Assembly (NCBI GenBank): GCA_002633005.1
Contig: NMRA01000045.1
Span: 675,552-739,551, forward strand
Direction: 5' to 3'
From: Phoronis australis
Taxonomy: Eukaryota; Phoronida; Phoronidae
Length of the DNA: 64,000 nt
Part shown: positions 36,101-41,870 of the stretch, in pieces
Position numbering within the stretch: the first letter of the stretch is position 1
Layout: the number at the start of each line of letters is the position of its first letter
Program-made: the position numbers and the translations under genes
The notes under the pieces: model-generated
What the model was told of the DNA's origin: nothing
Seen by the model: the letters and a program-made list of their open reading frames with translations, nothing else
The model's database searches: none

Positions 36101-38181
36101 TACAATTTTAAGTTCATGTGGAGTCCAGATTAATTGCGATTAAGTCCAAATTTGCGTTACATCGTACCCACAACATGAGAAAAATCTGTGGATGAACACA
36201 CATGTTGTTGTCACGTGACGTTTGTTTTGAAGTTCGTCTGCGTATGAGAGCGAGCGCGTGCGGGTCATCGACAACAGACTTTGTTACAAAAGGCGGAGGA
36301 TTATGCAAGAAAATGGCGTTTATTAGATTGTTAAGTTGTACCAACATTTTTTTCTCTCCTCTTTTCAAATATTACACTACGTAAAACGTTCTCCATAAAA
36401 AGTATGGTCATCTGGGCTAGATTGTAATCAGCTGAACGTATCCGCATGAGCGAAGTCAATTATCCTCGCTGGTGACTCGATGAATAGAGCAGCTAGGCGG
36501 GATCCCTTTGATCGTGAGCTGAGCGCGACACAGTCAAGGTGGATAAATACAGTCTAGTTCAGTCGGCCAAACCCCACCGTTTTTCGTGATTGGTGGGGTT
36601 TGGGGCAATCTTATTTAGTGGGAATGTTTGTGGCATAAATACAGTTCCTGAATCTGGAGATCTGAGCATTATTTGATATATGATATTCCAAAATTGGTCA
36701 TTTTCCTAGTGTTCTACATACGGTAACCTTAACAACTCGCTGCACTTTGTTGTTTCCATTTTAGTTCATGACTGTGCATCAAGAGGGTGCTGACCTGATG
36801 GCAACGGACCAGTATGGGATGACGGCACTGCACCATGCCGCTAGGTTTGGGCACAAGGACATTGTGCGTTATCTGATTGACAATGCATCGACTGAGATTA
36901 TTGACAAAGTGGACAAGGAGAAGTAAGTGACAATAAGATATAGTGAGCAATGACTGTGTATCGGTGAATTTTTTGGTCATTCACTTAATGAGCCAACATT
37001 TATTATCTTACCTAGAGCTGGTCAGATAATCTCCACATGCTGCATTTTCAGTCGAAAAAGCATGACATTACCTTGTGATGTCAAAGTCAATGCGGTGCGA
37101 CCATTTCTGCTTTGATAACTGGATTTCGTTTGTTCTGCTTTCTTTATTCATAAGTTGCTTCTTTCCTGAACTATTTTCGAGCGGACTCGCAAAATGTAAT
37201 CGATTTCCACGAAATGCTGTTGGGCAGTTCTAGGTGAGCTAATTTGTAGACCAGACAGTCTCACCACCTGGTGACTGTTTTTCGGTGGGCTACATTTACC
37301 GCACGTATCAGTGCGACGTTTTTTCAGGTGTTTTCTTGCTCTTCACAGTCATACCAATTCCTCTGACAATTTTGTGAGGTTTGAAAACTCCTTAAGATCT
37401 CTAGGTATGTCTGTAAAATTTCAAGTGACTGTAATTTGTTTGTTGACCTAATTGACAAGAGACTCCAGTACACCACAGCTGGCACCACAGTTGGCTTAAT
37501 AGCAAACGTGTGACATTAATAAGCACAGAATCAACTTTCACTTAACTCAGATTTAAATAGTGGTGTGCAGAAAAATGAAAAAACATTTTCTTTTCGTCAT
37601 GAACATTTTGCGATGTTAGATTTTTTTGCATATCCCTCAGGCGGGCCCTAACACAACATTTTTAATTTCGCAACACGTTGATTACAATTGATTAACACAA
37701 CTGCCTTAATTTCAATCCAAGTTGCCGTTCAAGTATACGAGATGCGGAATGTTGTCCTATGAAGGCTCCTTCACTCTTTCACGCCCAGATATAATGCTTT
37801 CTAACAATTTCTGGACTTAACTCCAATTGTTGTACATTATATATTTCGTAATAAACATTTAAAAAACACTCTTTTAGAAATAAAGCTCATTTGATCATGT
37901 CTTTGCTATATCTGAAAACTGCTATTCTTTGAGACATCCTGATCCAACGTTTGTCTGATCATGCCTTTGTTCTGTCTCTCACCACCAGGGGCCAGTCTGC
38001 CCTGCAGAAGGCTGCGTGGTACCAGCGTCGCACCATCTGTTGCATGCTGGTTAGCGCAGGCGCCTCTCTCACGAAGACGGATTATCAGGGTAATACACCG
38101 AGGATGCAAGCTCTCAAGGCTGAGGACTCGGAATTAGCGTCATACTTAGAGAGTAGGTTAAACACATTGCAAAGGTTCTGA
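1..38181 (+). CDS. Diacylglycerol kinase, type IV (zeta/iota, rdgA-like), 5'-partial, 16 exons
   Basis: The enzyme phosphorylates diacylglycerol to phosphatidic acid with ATP, ending DAG signalling. Sixteen exons at 1-180, 1135-1205, 3845-4002, 4903-4958, 7960-8022, 8569-8642, 10014-10128, 11082-11281, 22186-22310, 23871-24041, 28147-28369, 28746-28841, 33728-33825, 34337-34374, 36765-36922 and 37989-38181 total 2019 nt, or 672 codons plus stop, with every phase matching. Order: catalytic domain (GGDGT loop, [12 protein letters not shown]), accessory domain ([19 protein letters not shown]), a segment with SPKWCFLD and YILDP, a Ser/Pro-rich linker, and ankyrin repeats. The ankyrin C-terminus identifies type IV. 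The C1 domains and any MARCKS-like basic segment would lie upstream of the window. Zeta cannot be separated from iota here; one ancestral gene is likely in an invertebrate. The family call is very secure; exon edges are by eye. Confidence 0.95.
181..1134 (+). other. DGK intron, nothing else recognised
   Basis: Non-coding stretch between exons 1-180 and 1135-1205. I see AT-rich sequence with no convincing repeat, RNA gene or open frame. Confidence 0.6.
1135..1205 (+). CDS. DGK exon B: catalytic domain
   Basis: This 71-nt exon follows the acceptor ctcgactag and ends at AG|gtactt. It encodes [17 protein letters not shown] then LVVQLDR, which continues the preceding NWGS and matches the conserved DEP..K.L..V..G..VQLDRW stretch of type IV DGKs. 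It enters in phase 0 and leaves in phase 2. Confidence 0.92.
1206..3844 (+). other. DGK intron containing a dispersed repeat copy
   Basis: This 2.6-kb intron is AT-rich and contains no supported gene. About 2985-3215 belongs to a dispersed repeat also present near 14095 and 30805. About 3545-3640 resembles one end (tgattatttttggcg) of the Tc1-like MITE family found at 7583-7736. Confidence 0.5.
3845..4002 (+). CDS. DGK exon C: catalytic to accessory domain junction
   Basis: The acceptor is cgttattacag and the donor is G|gtgggt. The exon encodes WNLHVE, an acidic variable stretch (EEIEPPEDG), then [18 protein letters not shown] and LEFHESR, all typical of DGK. The phase-1 end completes GAG (Glu) with the next exon, giving HESREANPEKF. 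Confidence 0.93.
4003..4902 (+). other. DGK intron with a facing pair of SINE-like sequences
   Basis: The 900-nt intron holds two tRNA-derived SINE-like sequences in opposite orientation (about 4230-4330 and 4395-4500, listed separately). I see nothing else in the rest. Confidence 0.5.
4230..4500. repeat. Facing pair of tRNA-derived SINE-like sequences
   Basis: On the + strand, ggtcccgatggttcagcg and agataagagcaccag (about 4448-4483) resemble a tRNA A box; a degenerate B box, ggtcccggtcgaagc, follows at about 4501-4517. On the minus strand, about 4235-4270 reads ggtcccaatggctcagtgg. Both are preceded by similar sequence (ggattc, ctgtgtt, ggtccc). They are therefore two copies of one family arranged as an inverted repeat around about 4360. 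The boxes are diverged, so activity is unlikely. Confidence 0.45.
4903..4958 (+). CDS. DGK exon D: accessory domain
   Basis: This 56-nt exon lies between acceptor ctattctttcag and donor gtaagt. It encodes [19 protein letters not shown], closely matching the conserved NPEKFNSR..N...YAG segment of DGK zeta and iota. It enters in phase 1 and leaves in phase 0. Confidence 0.94.
5173..5702 (+). mobile_element. Short copy (A) of a hairpin-headed tandem-unit element
   Basis: The stretch starts with tttatgcgtccgcatattat, a degenerate version of the hairpin heading the elements at 15160 and 19270. It continues with the same motif order (gggcgtcc, tatctcaaaaac, ggattttgacgaaattt, actgcagcacctgcc) and ends at gcattgctcttgttta, close to the 3' end of the 15160 element. 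Only about one internal unit is recognisable. No coding capacity is seen. Boundaries are approximate. Confidence 0.45.
5616..5678. repeat. Minisatellite, three 21-bp units
   Basis: Three adjacent units of caatgcaccatggatgcatg plus t differ from one another at one or two positions. Each contains overlapping palindromes (ccatgg, atgcat). It lies near the 3' end of the element at 5173-5702. Confidence 0.8.
6842..7210. repeat. Fold-back repeat with tRNA-derived promoter boxes in its left arm
   Basis: About 6903-7035 and 7071-7200 are inverted copies of about 125 bp around a 35-bp spacer; for example ctgtttacagtcaac on the left pairs with gttgactgcaaacag on the right. Read on the minus strand, 6842-6916 has a near-perfect A box and D arm (tagctcagtggtaagagc) and B box (ggttcgagtccc). 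The anticodon and acceptor stems do not fold, so it is not a working tRNA. It is a SINE-like sequence, or two head-to-head copies. Confidence 0.55.
7583..7736. mobile_element. MITE, Tc1/mariner-like terminal repeats (copy 1)
   Basis: The left end reads ccaaaagtaatcggacaaat and the right end, reverse complemented, reads cagtaatcgccaaaaataat. Internal gaattccc/gggaattc elements occur on both sides. A CAGT-type end next to TA suggests Tc1/mariner. Related copies lie at about 17661, 24092, 28539 and 32525. Confidence 0.4.
7960..8022 (+). CDS. DGK exon E: accessory domain
   Basis: This 63-nt exon (acceptor ggaactttcag, donor gtttgt) encodes [20 protein letters not shown] plus E. It follows FFAG and precedes CDG, where type IV DGKs have a short F/L-rich helix ending in DL...I.....CDG. 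Phase is 0/0. The donor is weaker than its neighbours, but the phase and position fit. Confidence 0.88.
8569..8642 (+). CDS. DGK exon F: accessory domain
   Basis: The exon encodes [20 protein letters not shown] then LNIP, matching CDG.DLTP.I...K..C..FLNIP of DGKs. The phase-2 end (TG) joins the next exon to make Trp. The acceptor is tactatttcag and the donor gtaggt. Confidence 0.94.
8643..10013 (+). other. DGK intron, nothing recognised
   Basis: This 1.37-kb AT-rich intron has no supported gene or RNA. Long T-rich runs occur around 9600-9680. I cannot assign a repeat family here. Confidence 0.5.
10014..10128 (+). CDS. DGK exon G: accessory domain
   Basis: It encodes [14 protein letters not shown], a short variable loop, and [16 protein letters not shown], corresponding to Y.AGT.PWG.P and DDG..E.IGFT of type IV DGKs. 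It enters in phase 2 and ends in phase 0 at gtaacg. Confidence 0.95.
10194..10315. repeat. Fold-back MITE-like element
   Basis: The left arm (about 10194-10239: cgtttataagcctggtccgc then acaccacct) is the inverse of the right arm (about 10264-10315: aggtggtgtgcgaaccacac then ttataaatg). Arms are about 45 bp with a short central spacer that includes cacgtg. No target duplication is evident. It sits 65 bp after the donor of exon G. Confidence 0.6.
11082..11281 (+). CDS. DGK exon H: end of accessory domain
   Basis: It encodes [15 protein letters not shown], ...[13 protein letters not shown] and [18 protein letters not shown]. The QVDGEPC motif and LRNQA.M..KAKRR stretch mark the end of the DGK accessory domain, followed by a basic tail. 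The acceptor is attattgccag. The phase-2 end, GA, completes Asp in the next exon. Confidence 0.95.
13104..13352. mobile_element. MITE-like element with inverted ends
   Basis: The left end (gggcccattacaagaaactg then acttaag) and the reverse complement of the right end (gggtccaactccaagaaaac then tggcttag) are diverged inverted repeats. A reversed partial copy occurs at about 41660-41870. That copy shares the ends plus an internal stretch, ctttgaagtttccacat, which supports a family rather than chance. Confidence 0.5.
14095..14290. repeat. Dispersed repeat, copy of the family at 2985 and 30805
   Basis: Shared blocks in the same order include accctttgttaagctgtgtt, aactggga, ttcaaaaggcctat, and actagttaccccctcc. 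Related blocks occur at about 2985-3215 and 30805-31010. No terminal inverted repeats or coding frame are obvious. Class unknown. Confidence 0.5.
15157..16200 (+). mobile_element. Hairpin-headed element with six ~150-bp tandem units (copy B)
   Basis: It begins with tttttatg and a perfect 10-bp hairpin, CACCCACATA-TTTG-TATGTGGGTG (15167-15190). Diverged units follow, each ending in a ctagtggccattttt-like motif at about 15345, 15490, 15649, 15804, 15953 and 16101, a spacing of about 145-159 bp. Units share ggattttcatgaaattt and ctgtttctct blocks. The element ends near gcgttgctcttgttt (about 16197), as copy A does. The layout (unique head, tandem core, unique tail) resembles non-autonomous tandem-core elements of marine invertebrates; that comparison is inference. 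Confidence 0.6.
17661..17902. mobile_element. MITE, Tc1/mariner-like terminal repeats (copy 2)
   Basis: The left end, ataagccaaaagtagtcaga then caaaattaccc, is inverted at the right as gtctgattacctttgtctta then t. Internal agtagtcttccctcatgac and attttgtaattagaatttt blocks are shared with the copy at 24092-24345, so the two are the same subfamily. Confidence 0.5.
19268..19950 (+). mobile_element. Hairpin-headed tandem-unit element (copy C)
   Basis: It starts with tttttatgcacccacataat, and an imperfect hairpin spans 19278-19302. Unit-end motifs resembling gcagcacccctagtggctg appear at about 19575, with weaker versions near 19730 and 19890. Units share caatgaaagttgacac and gatgatattt-like blocks. 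The right boundary is uncertain. Confidence 0.45.
22186..22310 (+). CDS. DGK exon I
   Basis: The acceptor is gctgtctccttttag and the donor is T|gtaagt. It encodes a short linker, then [20 protein letters not shown] followed by DKDKLKEA, matching L.IQVSR.SM.DYE..HYDK..LKEAS of DGK zeta and iota. It enters in phase 2 and ends in phase 1 (Ser completed downstream). Confidence 0.95.
22342..22608. mobile_element. MITE of the GGTCTG family (copy 1)
   Basis: The left end ggtctgtttcaagaaaagta then acttaag is the inverse of the right end, which reads ggtctgctgaaaagtgacta on the other strand. The repeats extend about 70 bp inward and share aggcagaaatttggtcttac. It begins 31 bp after the donor of exon I. 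Other likely members lie at 23424-23700, 32932-33199 and 43272-43660, and single ends near 7805, 59060 and 60836. Confidence 0.6.
23424..23700. mobile_element. Probable diverged GGTCTG-family MITE (copy 2)
   Basis: The right end is clear: gcataagacaaaatttttgt, taagtcttaaagccactttt and the terminal gcagaccc. The left end (gggacttgtttcccaaagat then gcttttgg) matches only loosely, so the left boundary is uncertain. Confidence 0.35.
23871..24041 (+). CDS. DGK exon J
   Basis: It opens with [19 protein letters not shown], continues through an acidic, Asn-rich variable stretch, and closes with LSPKWCFLD. The PLG..VV..DSDLE..R and LSPKWCFLD motifs are characteristic of type IV DGKs. The acceptor is gtctctgttttag; phase runs 1 to 1 at T|gtaaga. 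Confidence 0.94.
24092..24345. mobile_element. MITE, Tc1/mariner-like terminal repeats (copy 3)
   Basis: The left end cagtacaggcaaaaagtaaa follows TA. A diverged inverse ends near 24345. Internal blocks agtagtcttccctcgtgac and attttgtaattagaatttt are shared with 17661-17902. It starts 50 bp after the donor of exon J. Confidence 0.5.
24944..27896 (-). mobile_element. 2.95-kb DNA transposon flanked by TTAA, decayed
   Basis: TTAA at 24940-24943 and 27897-27900 flank it as a target duplication. The left end reads gagtgactccatataaaaac and the right end, on the other strand, gaggcactccatataaaaac. Weaker inverted similarity continues inward: agtctatac near both ends, and aaaatcttgcctca (about 25415) against tgaggcaagatttt (about 27401). 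TTAA duplication is known for piggyBac and Kolobok elements; the G-rich purine start fits Kolobok somewhat better. The interior carries a decayed minus-strand frame (26379-26769). It sits within the intron between DGK exons J and K. Confidence 0.7.
26379..26769 (-). pseudogene. Transposase-like pseudogene fragment inside the TTAA element
   Basis: One minus-strand frame reads [14 protein letters not shown], then [14 protein letters not shown] and GKDFCDR. A second overlapping frame continues with [27 protein letters not shown] and RVSVEI. Read together they follow, from memory, the order of a protein common in marine-invertebrate genomes: (S)D.AGCY.SAPLLL, TGI...RYDFSE.Q.GK..CDR, ...EGH(N/D)...A....A....GGVKG. 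A frameshift lies between the two frames, and the Asp expected before .AGCY is Gly here. It looks like the DDE-type catalytic region of a dead transposase; the family assignment is inference. Confidence 0.5.
28147..28369 (+). CDS. DGK exon K: end of RYDR-like segment and start of linker
   Basis: It encodes [20 protein letters not shown] then [14 protein letters not shown], matching T.A..FYRIDRAQE.LNYVT.I..DE.YILDPE of type IV DGKs. The remaining 40 or so residues are a variable linker with PVTPPRSPR, a proline-directed kinase-site cluster. The acceptor is aactcttttag; phase runs 1 to 2. Confidence 0.95.
28539..28729. mobile_element. Short Tc1-like MITE (copy 4)
   Basis: The left end is actaaaataatcggacaag and the right end, on the other strand, gtacgccaaaagtaattcaa. 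TA sequences occur at both edges. It is immediately upstream of exon L. Confidence 0.4.
28746..28841 (+). CDS. DGK exon L: Ser-rich linker
   Basis: It encodes [20 protein letters not shown] then [12 protein letters not shown]. The acceptor is tgacgtttcag and the donor is TC|gtaagt; phase is 2/2. A second AG nine bases downstream (28753-28754) would remove three residues in frame. Linkers of DGK zeta and iota vary strongly, so identity rests on phase, splice signals and position. Confidence 0.82.
28842..31292 (+). other. DGK intron with one dispersed repeat copy
   Basis: About 30805-31010 is a copy of the repeat also at 2985 and 14095. Overlapping open frames at 29339-29699 on both strands have no recognisable motif. 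Nothing else is supported. Confidence 0.5.
31293..31373 (+). CDS. Candidate DGK cassette exon 1 (PPxY motif)
   Basis: This 81-nt block lies between a good acceptor (ttttacatcttgtag) and a strong donor (AA|gtaagt). It is open in the required phase (2 in, 2 out) and can be included or skipped without changing the frame. It encodes [15 protein letters not shown] followed by VALPVPPSY. It holds a short His run, a YENV sequence and a PPSY (PPxY, WW-domain ligand) motif. No homologous segment is recognised in vertebrate paralogues, but their linkers are also alternatively spliced. Confidence 0.55.
32109..32321 (-). pseudogene. Possible reverse-transcriptase remnant
   Basis: A 70-codon minus-strand frame contains [20 protein letters not shown] followed by [11 protein letters not shown]. 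This order resembles the L.NNYL.PI.....SYIKDT stretch of Penelope-like or related reverse transcriptases, recalled from memory. The rest of an RT domain is not visible. Weak call. Confidence 0.3.
32351..32446 (+). CDS. Candidate DGK cassette exon 2
   Basis: This 96-nt, relatively GC-rich block has acceptor gttatcttgtag and donor GG|gtatag. It is open in phase 2/2, so it too can be included or skipped freely. It encodes [19 protein letters not shown] then [13 protein letters not shown]. The donor is weaker than that of cassette 1. No domain is recognised; an amphipathic stretch (EHIARLQAL) is visible. Confidence 0.45.
32525..32930. mobile_element. Tc1-like MITE (copy 5), abutting a GGTCTG MITE
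   Basis: The left end is cagtacacgccaaaagaaat and the right end, on the other strand, caagacacgcaaaaagtaat then cagacaaattacc. The interior shows no coding frame. Its right edge touches the next element at 32932. Confidence 0.45.
32932..33199. mobile_element. MITE of the GGTCTG family (copy 3)
   Basis: The left end agtctgtttcatggttactt is inverted at the right (acttttcatgaaccagacc). Inner blocks gtatgctccacacaactatt and attgtgatgtgggagcat also pair. It adjoins the Tc1-like element on its left. Confidence 0.55.
33728..33825 (+). CDS. DGK exon M: basic Ser/Pro linker
   Basis: It encodes [20 protein letters not shown], then [20 protein letters not shown] and LSPR resemble basophilic and proline-directed phosphorylation sites; this is a motif reading only. 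The acceptor is ttgtag after a weak tract. The donor is G|gtatcct, closer to a U12-type than a U2-type consensus. Phase runs 2 to 1. Confidence 0.85.
33826..34336 (+). other. DGK intron, possible U12-type donor
   Basis: The donor gtatcctag matches most positions of the minor-spliceosome 5' consensus. The tccgtaaat block upstream of the acceptor resembles a U12 branch site but lies about 30 bases from the AG, farther than usual. Nothing else is recognised in the 511 bases. Confidence 0.35.
34337..34374 (+). CDS. DGK exon N: first ankyrin helix
   Basis: This 38-nt exon (acceptor tttattttcag, donor gtatgc) encodes [13 protein letters not shown], matching the LI.AAKR.D..KL start of the DGK zeta ankyrin region. 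It enters in phase 1 and ends in phase 0. Confidence 0.93.
34375..36764 (+). other. DGK intron, mostly unassigned
   Basis: About 34593-34640 (ggcctcaggcccaaagtata) resembles the 3' tail of the LINE fragment at 44080. A 151-codon minus-strand frame at 34818-35273 has no recognised motif. At 35741-35800 a MITE-like taataaacgccgcgggcg and ggacgcttatt pair occurs. A 12-bp perfect hairpin (ccaaaccccacc, 13-nt loop) lies at 36567-36603. Confidence 0.45.
36765..36922 (+). CDS. DGK exon O: ankyrin repeats
   Basis: It encodes [18 protein letters not shown] followed by [36 protein letters not shown] is a textbook ankyrin repeat. The exon ends DKVDKE plus two bases of Lys. The acceptor is gtttccattttag and the donor is gtaagt. 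Confidence 0.96.
36923..37988 (+). other. Last DGK intron, nothing recognised
   Basis: A 1.07-kb AT-rich intron. I see no repeat or coding feature that can be supported. Confidence 0.5.
37989..38181 (+). CDS. DGK terminal exon P: last ankyrin repeat and stop
   Basis: It encodes [40 protein letters not shown] and [16 protein letters not shown], aligning well with type IV DGKs. The frame then reads LNTLQRF and stops at tga. Vertebrate zeta and iota instead continue to a tail ending in ET(A/V)V, a PDZ ligand. A donor-like gaga|gtaggt at about 38152-38157 falls exactly where homology is lost, so the short end may be intron read-through. Confidence 0.93.
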
Positions 38182-38804
38182 CCTGTCAATGAATTGTAAA
38201 TATTATCAGGACATATTTTAAAGACTATCAATGACATAATTTTACTCATTTCTTGCCTTTTTACATTTTTTACTCGGTTTTACTTGTCGTGGAACAAATC
38301 TCTTTACATTTGAAATATCAAAACCCTTAAAATTCAATTGATTAGCGAACTTATGAAACACATAAACGATCGATGTTTTGATGCCGTGCCACCTTTGAAA
38401 ATGTCACGTGAGCCACTGTTGTGGTTCCCACAATACCATGATGAAGTAGTTGTTTTGTCCAAAGAACAGACAACTTATCGCATGATCTGGCATGACATCC
38501 AGGTCAGAATCAATTAACAGACACTTTGTGTTTGCCAGTACAAGCATTAACAAAAAATGCCACAACATAATAGCACATTTTGGTTTTGGAATCTTAAAAT
38601 GGGACAGTTCTTGAGGTTCTGTGAAGGGCACATAATCTGAGATAGACAGTGGCCCTTGCCACCCGTGACATTCAAAATTGAAGTCTACACACCTGAAGAT
38701 CAAAGTTTTTGTTCCAAGGCTAGTTGTCGACTCAAAAATTTAATCAGCTCTTTCTAACGTACACATGTACTTGAGTAACTAAGTATGCAATTTGAGAATG
38801 GAAA

Positions 38805-38810
38805 AATAAA
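38805..38810 (+). terminator. Possible poly(A) signal of the DGK gene
   Basis: A canonical AATAAA lies about 620 bases after the stop codon. In AT-rich DNA this hexamer occurs often by chance, so the assignment is tentative. Confidence 0.3.
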
Positions 38811-41659
38811 CGTTGAAATATATCCACCAAAAATTCTATGACTGATCTGTCATATGACTATCGTTAAGATGCAAAAATAAAAAAACTAAGCAAAAAACTA
38901 CTACAACCTTTTGTTCTCAGTTCAAATTTGCAAGTCACATTGACAACATCCTGTCAAAAAACATCTGCGATGCCGTAGCCTAATGATTGGTTCACTGGCT
39001 AACTGCAACGTAAATTTCACAAGAAAAAAATATCTTGTGACTATTCCTGTTGTGTAGTCAATGATTAATTTTATATGAAATAGAAAGCCTAGAAATACTT
39101 CTATTTAATGCGGATTTTCATTATCGGGTGATTCGAGTTTGCTCCTTTGGCACTGAATATGTGCCATATATGGAAAAAATAGGTCAGCTACTAAGTATCA
39201 CGGGACCCTGCCATGCCTAGTGCAGAATTTGAACATTAAAAGTATGAGAAAAGAGGGTTCTTTTGAAAAATAAGTTTGTTACAGGCATGACATTTCGTAA
39301 GATATGGATTGAGACTGTGAGAGTTTGTGTTGATTTTTATAACGCAAATGTTTTCAATGCACTGCAGAAGATGCTAACAATATATACCACACTGGGATTT
39401 GAAATTGATCCATTTTTGGCATTTGAAAGCATGCGAGCAGTCTGCACTTCATTGAAAATTCTCAATAGTAGAGAATGAACACTTCCCCAAGCCGTGGACA
39501 ATTAATCCAAATTTTTTCAAAACTAGGGGTTAAGTGCTTTCATGAAGATGGGCGTTGACCCAAATGTTTATGGTATTCAATTTATTTTGTGGCATAATCG
39601 TTAAATATGTTTCAGGTCAAGAGCACTTTCAACTGGTTGTGACGCATGACCAAGAGACAGCCGTGTGATTCGTCTAAGCTGCTCCTATGAAATTTATGGG
39701 TTTTTCCATGACGTCATTGAGAAAAAATTCTTATGTTTGGTTATTTCTATTTACTTTTATTTTTTGTTTCTTGATTAAGCTTTGTTACTTTCAGATAGTT
39801 ATGGTGATCCCGTTTTATGAATCATGATTTTAATCTTTGATTCTCAGCATGGCTAAATAGCATTGTTCAAAATTGTAATGTGATGCGCGATGGCATATGA
39901 ATAGTGTTTCATTGCCTCGCAAAGTGCATCGTCATGAGCTGAGTCATCCATCTTGGGTTCATTAGCTGAGATGATAATGTGTGCTTAATTGTGTCATCGT
40001 CTGTTAAGATTTTTTAAGAAAAACTTTTTGGAAACTTTGTTACAAAGTTCTACTTTGGGTAGAAGATGGAGTTTGAAACTGCGTTCCTCCTGGAGTGACT
40101 GTTTGAGAAAACAAAATCTAAGCAAGGAAAATGACCTGGAAAATTAATCTAGGCATTTTCCTTACCATGAGAATAATATGGCTGACCAGTTCAATTGCAA
40201 ATTTTCTTTCAATTGCAACATACTTCATTTGTCCTACTCAACTCATTATCGTGTTAGTGGCCTTACCATTTGAAAACTAGGTCAATTTTACTCTGCGTTT
40301 TTCTACCTCCACAACTGAGGAGAGTTGAATCCGGAATGTAGGAAGTGTCTATCAATTAATTGACATATCATATTCAAAACAAATTCCGTCTGCCATTTGG
40401 GTAGCAACAAGTTAGTGATTGTTGGCTTACGTAATGTAATCAGCTGACCTAGGCTTGGCATGATAACAGTTAGTTAATCACATGTAATAAACAGAACACT
40501 ATGGCCCATGGAAGCTAGCTTGCTCTAGCAGATGACTGGTTGTTATGGATGACCTTATAAGTTTATCACTGGGCTCTTCACAGCTCACCTGACTCAAGGA
40601 AGATAGCAGGGACATGTCGTGTTTAGGTGATGTTCCTCAATTTCCTGGTGGTTTGAAAGTTATTCTTTTAATGTTCTGTGTTTTAATTTTAGGCTTTCAT
40701 GCTTTTCACTGCTGTGAATGATTCGAGGAAACTGTGCTGAACTCTTGTGAGTCATCACCTAGGTGTTGCCAACCACTGCCAATTTTTTCATTAAAGTTTC
40801 CATCAATTGTGTTACTGACGTTACTCACCTTTGTTGACTGTAGGTGGTCTTCCTTAGAATTTTTACAGTAATCCTTCACTTATTTAGCACAAAATGTGGC
40901 CAACAAGTGAGAATCTATTTTTGTAAAATTTCTCCACCAAAATAAACATTAACAAAATTTTAATGTATTTCTAGCATGGCCTGTACTGTGTAGATGTCGT
41001 AAAACAACTTTGGGTGAGTTTTCCATTTTTTGCAGCGAAAATAGATAATTGACAATCTAATGGCAATTATTTTTGTGCAAACTAAACGAAGAATTACTGT
41101 AATGATGTGTTTGCAACTGAAACTTATCTTTGTTCTAAAAGTTATGCTGGTTTATGATTTTTGGAATACTTCTTGCTGGCATATTTTTCTTGCTGTCAAA
41201 TGGTGAACATTTTGATACGTTCATATCACATTTTGGTCTTGAATATCAAAACCAATTTTTCTTAACTAGTGATAAATGTGGCTAAGTTTTTCAAGCTCAA
41301 ACTATGTCACATCTGTGTTATGAGATACGATACAAGATTCATTTTTATAAATAGCTTGTCAGTATTTTCCACTTAATCTCTATGGTTGTAATCATGTTTT
41401 GTAAATATTTTTGAAGGTGGAATTGAACTCCTAGTGCAATGATCTTCATAATAAATTTATTGTAGTTATGTTCATTTACCGTTTAGTCTGTTTGCAAATA
41501 TGTTGTAGTCATGTTATTGTATTCAGATATATATCGTAGCATTAGTTATTTTCGTACTTGTTAATTTGTGTGGAATTAATCAAAACCCAAGTTGTGGTCA
41601 GTATGAAATGGAGTCTTAATCAATAACCCTTTTCAGTAAAATATTTAAAGTTATAAAAC

Positions 41660-41870
41660 AGGGGCACCTTTCAAGACAGCTGACTTAGCCAAGACAAATC
41701 TTACATTTCAGCCAATTTTAAGATAAAACTTAAATTTGTCTTAAGGCCATTTCAAAAAGTAATATTGGGTCTGATTTGATTTTTTTACTAAGTTTTGCCT
41801 TTATTTTGACTAACTTACCTGATGTGGAAGTTTCAAAGTTTGGAGGTTCAGACAAAGAAGCATGGAACAC
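41660..41870. mobile_element. Reversed partial copy of the 13104 MITE
   Basis: Its left end (cacctttcaagacagctgac then ttagccaagacaaatctta) corresponds to the reverse complement of the right end near 13320-13350. Near 41815-41860, atgtggaagtttcaaagttt is the inverse of ctttgaagtttccacatgtg at 13168. Confidence 0.45.

Noticed and set aside
36202-36384. Frames on both strands at 36114-36384
   Set aside because: Short, overlapping, no motif, within a DGK intron.
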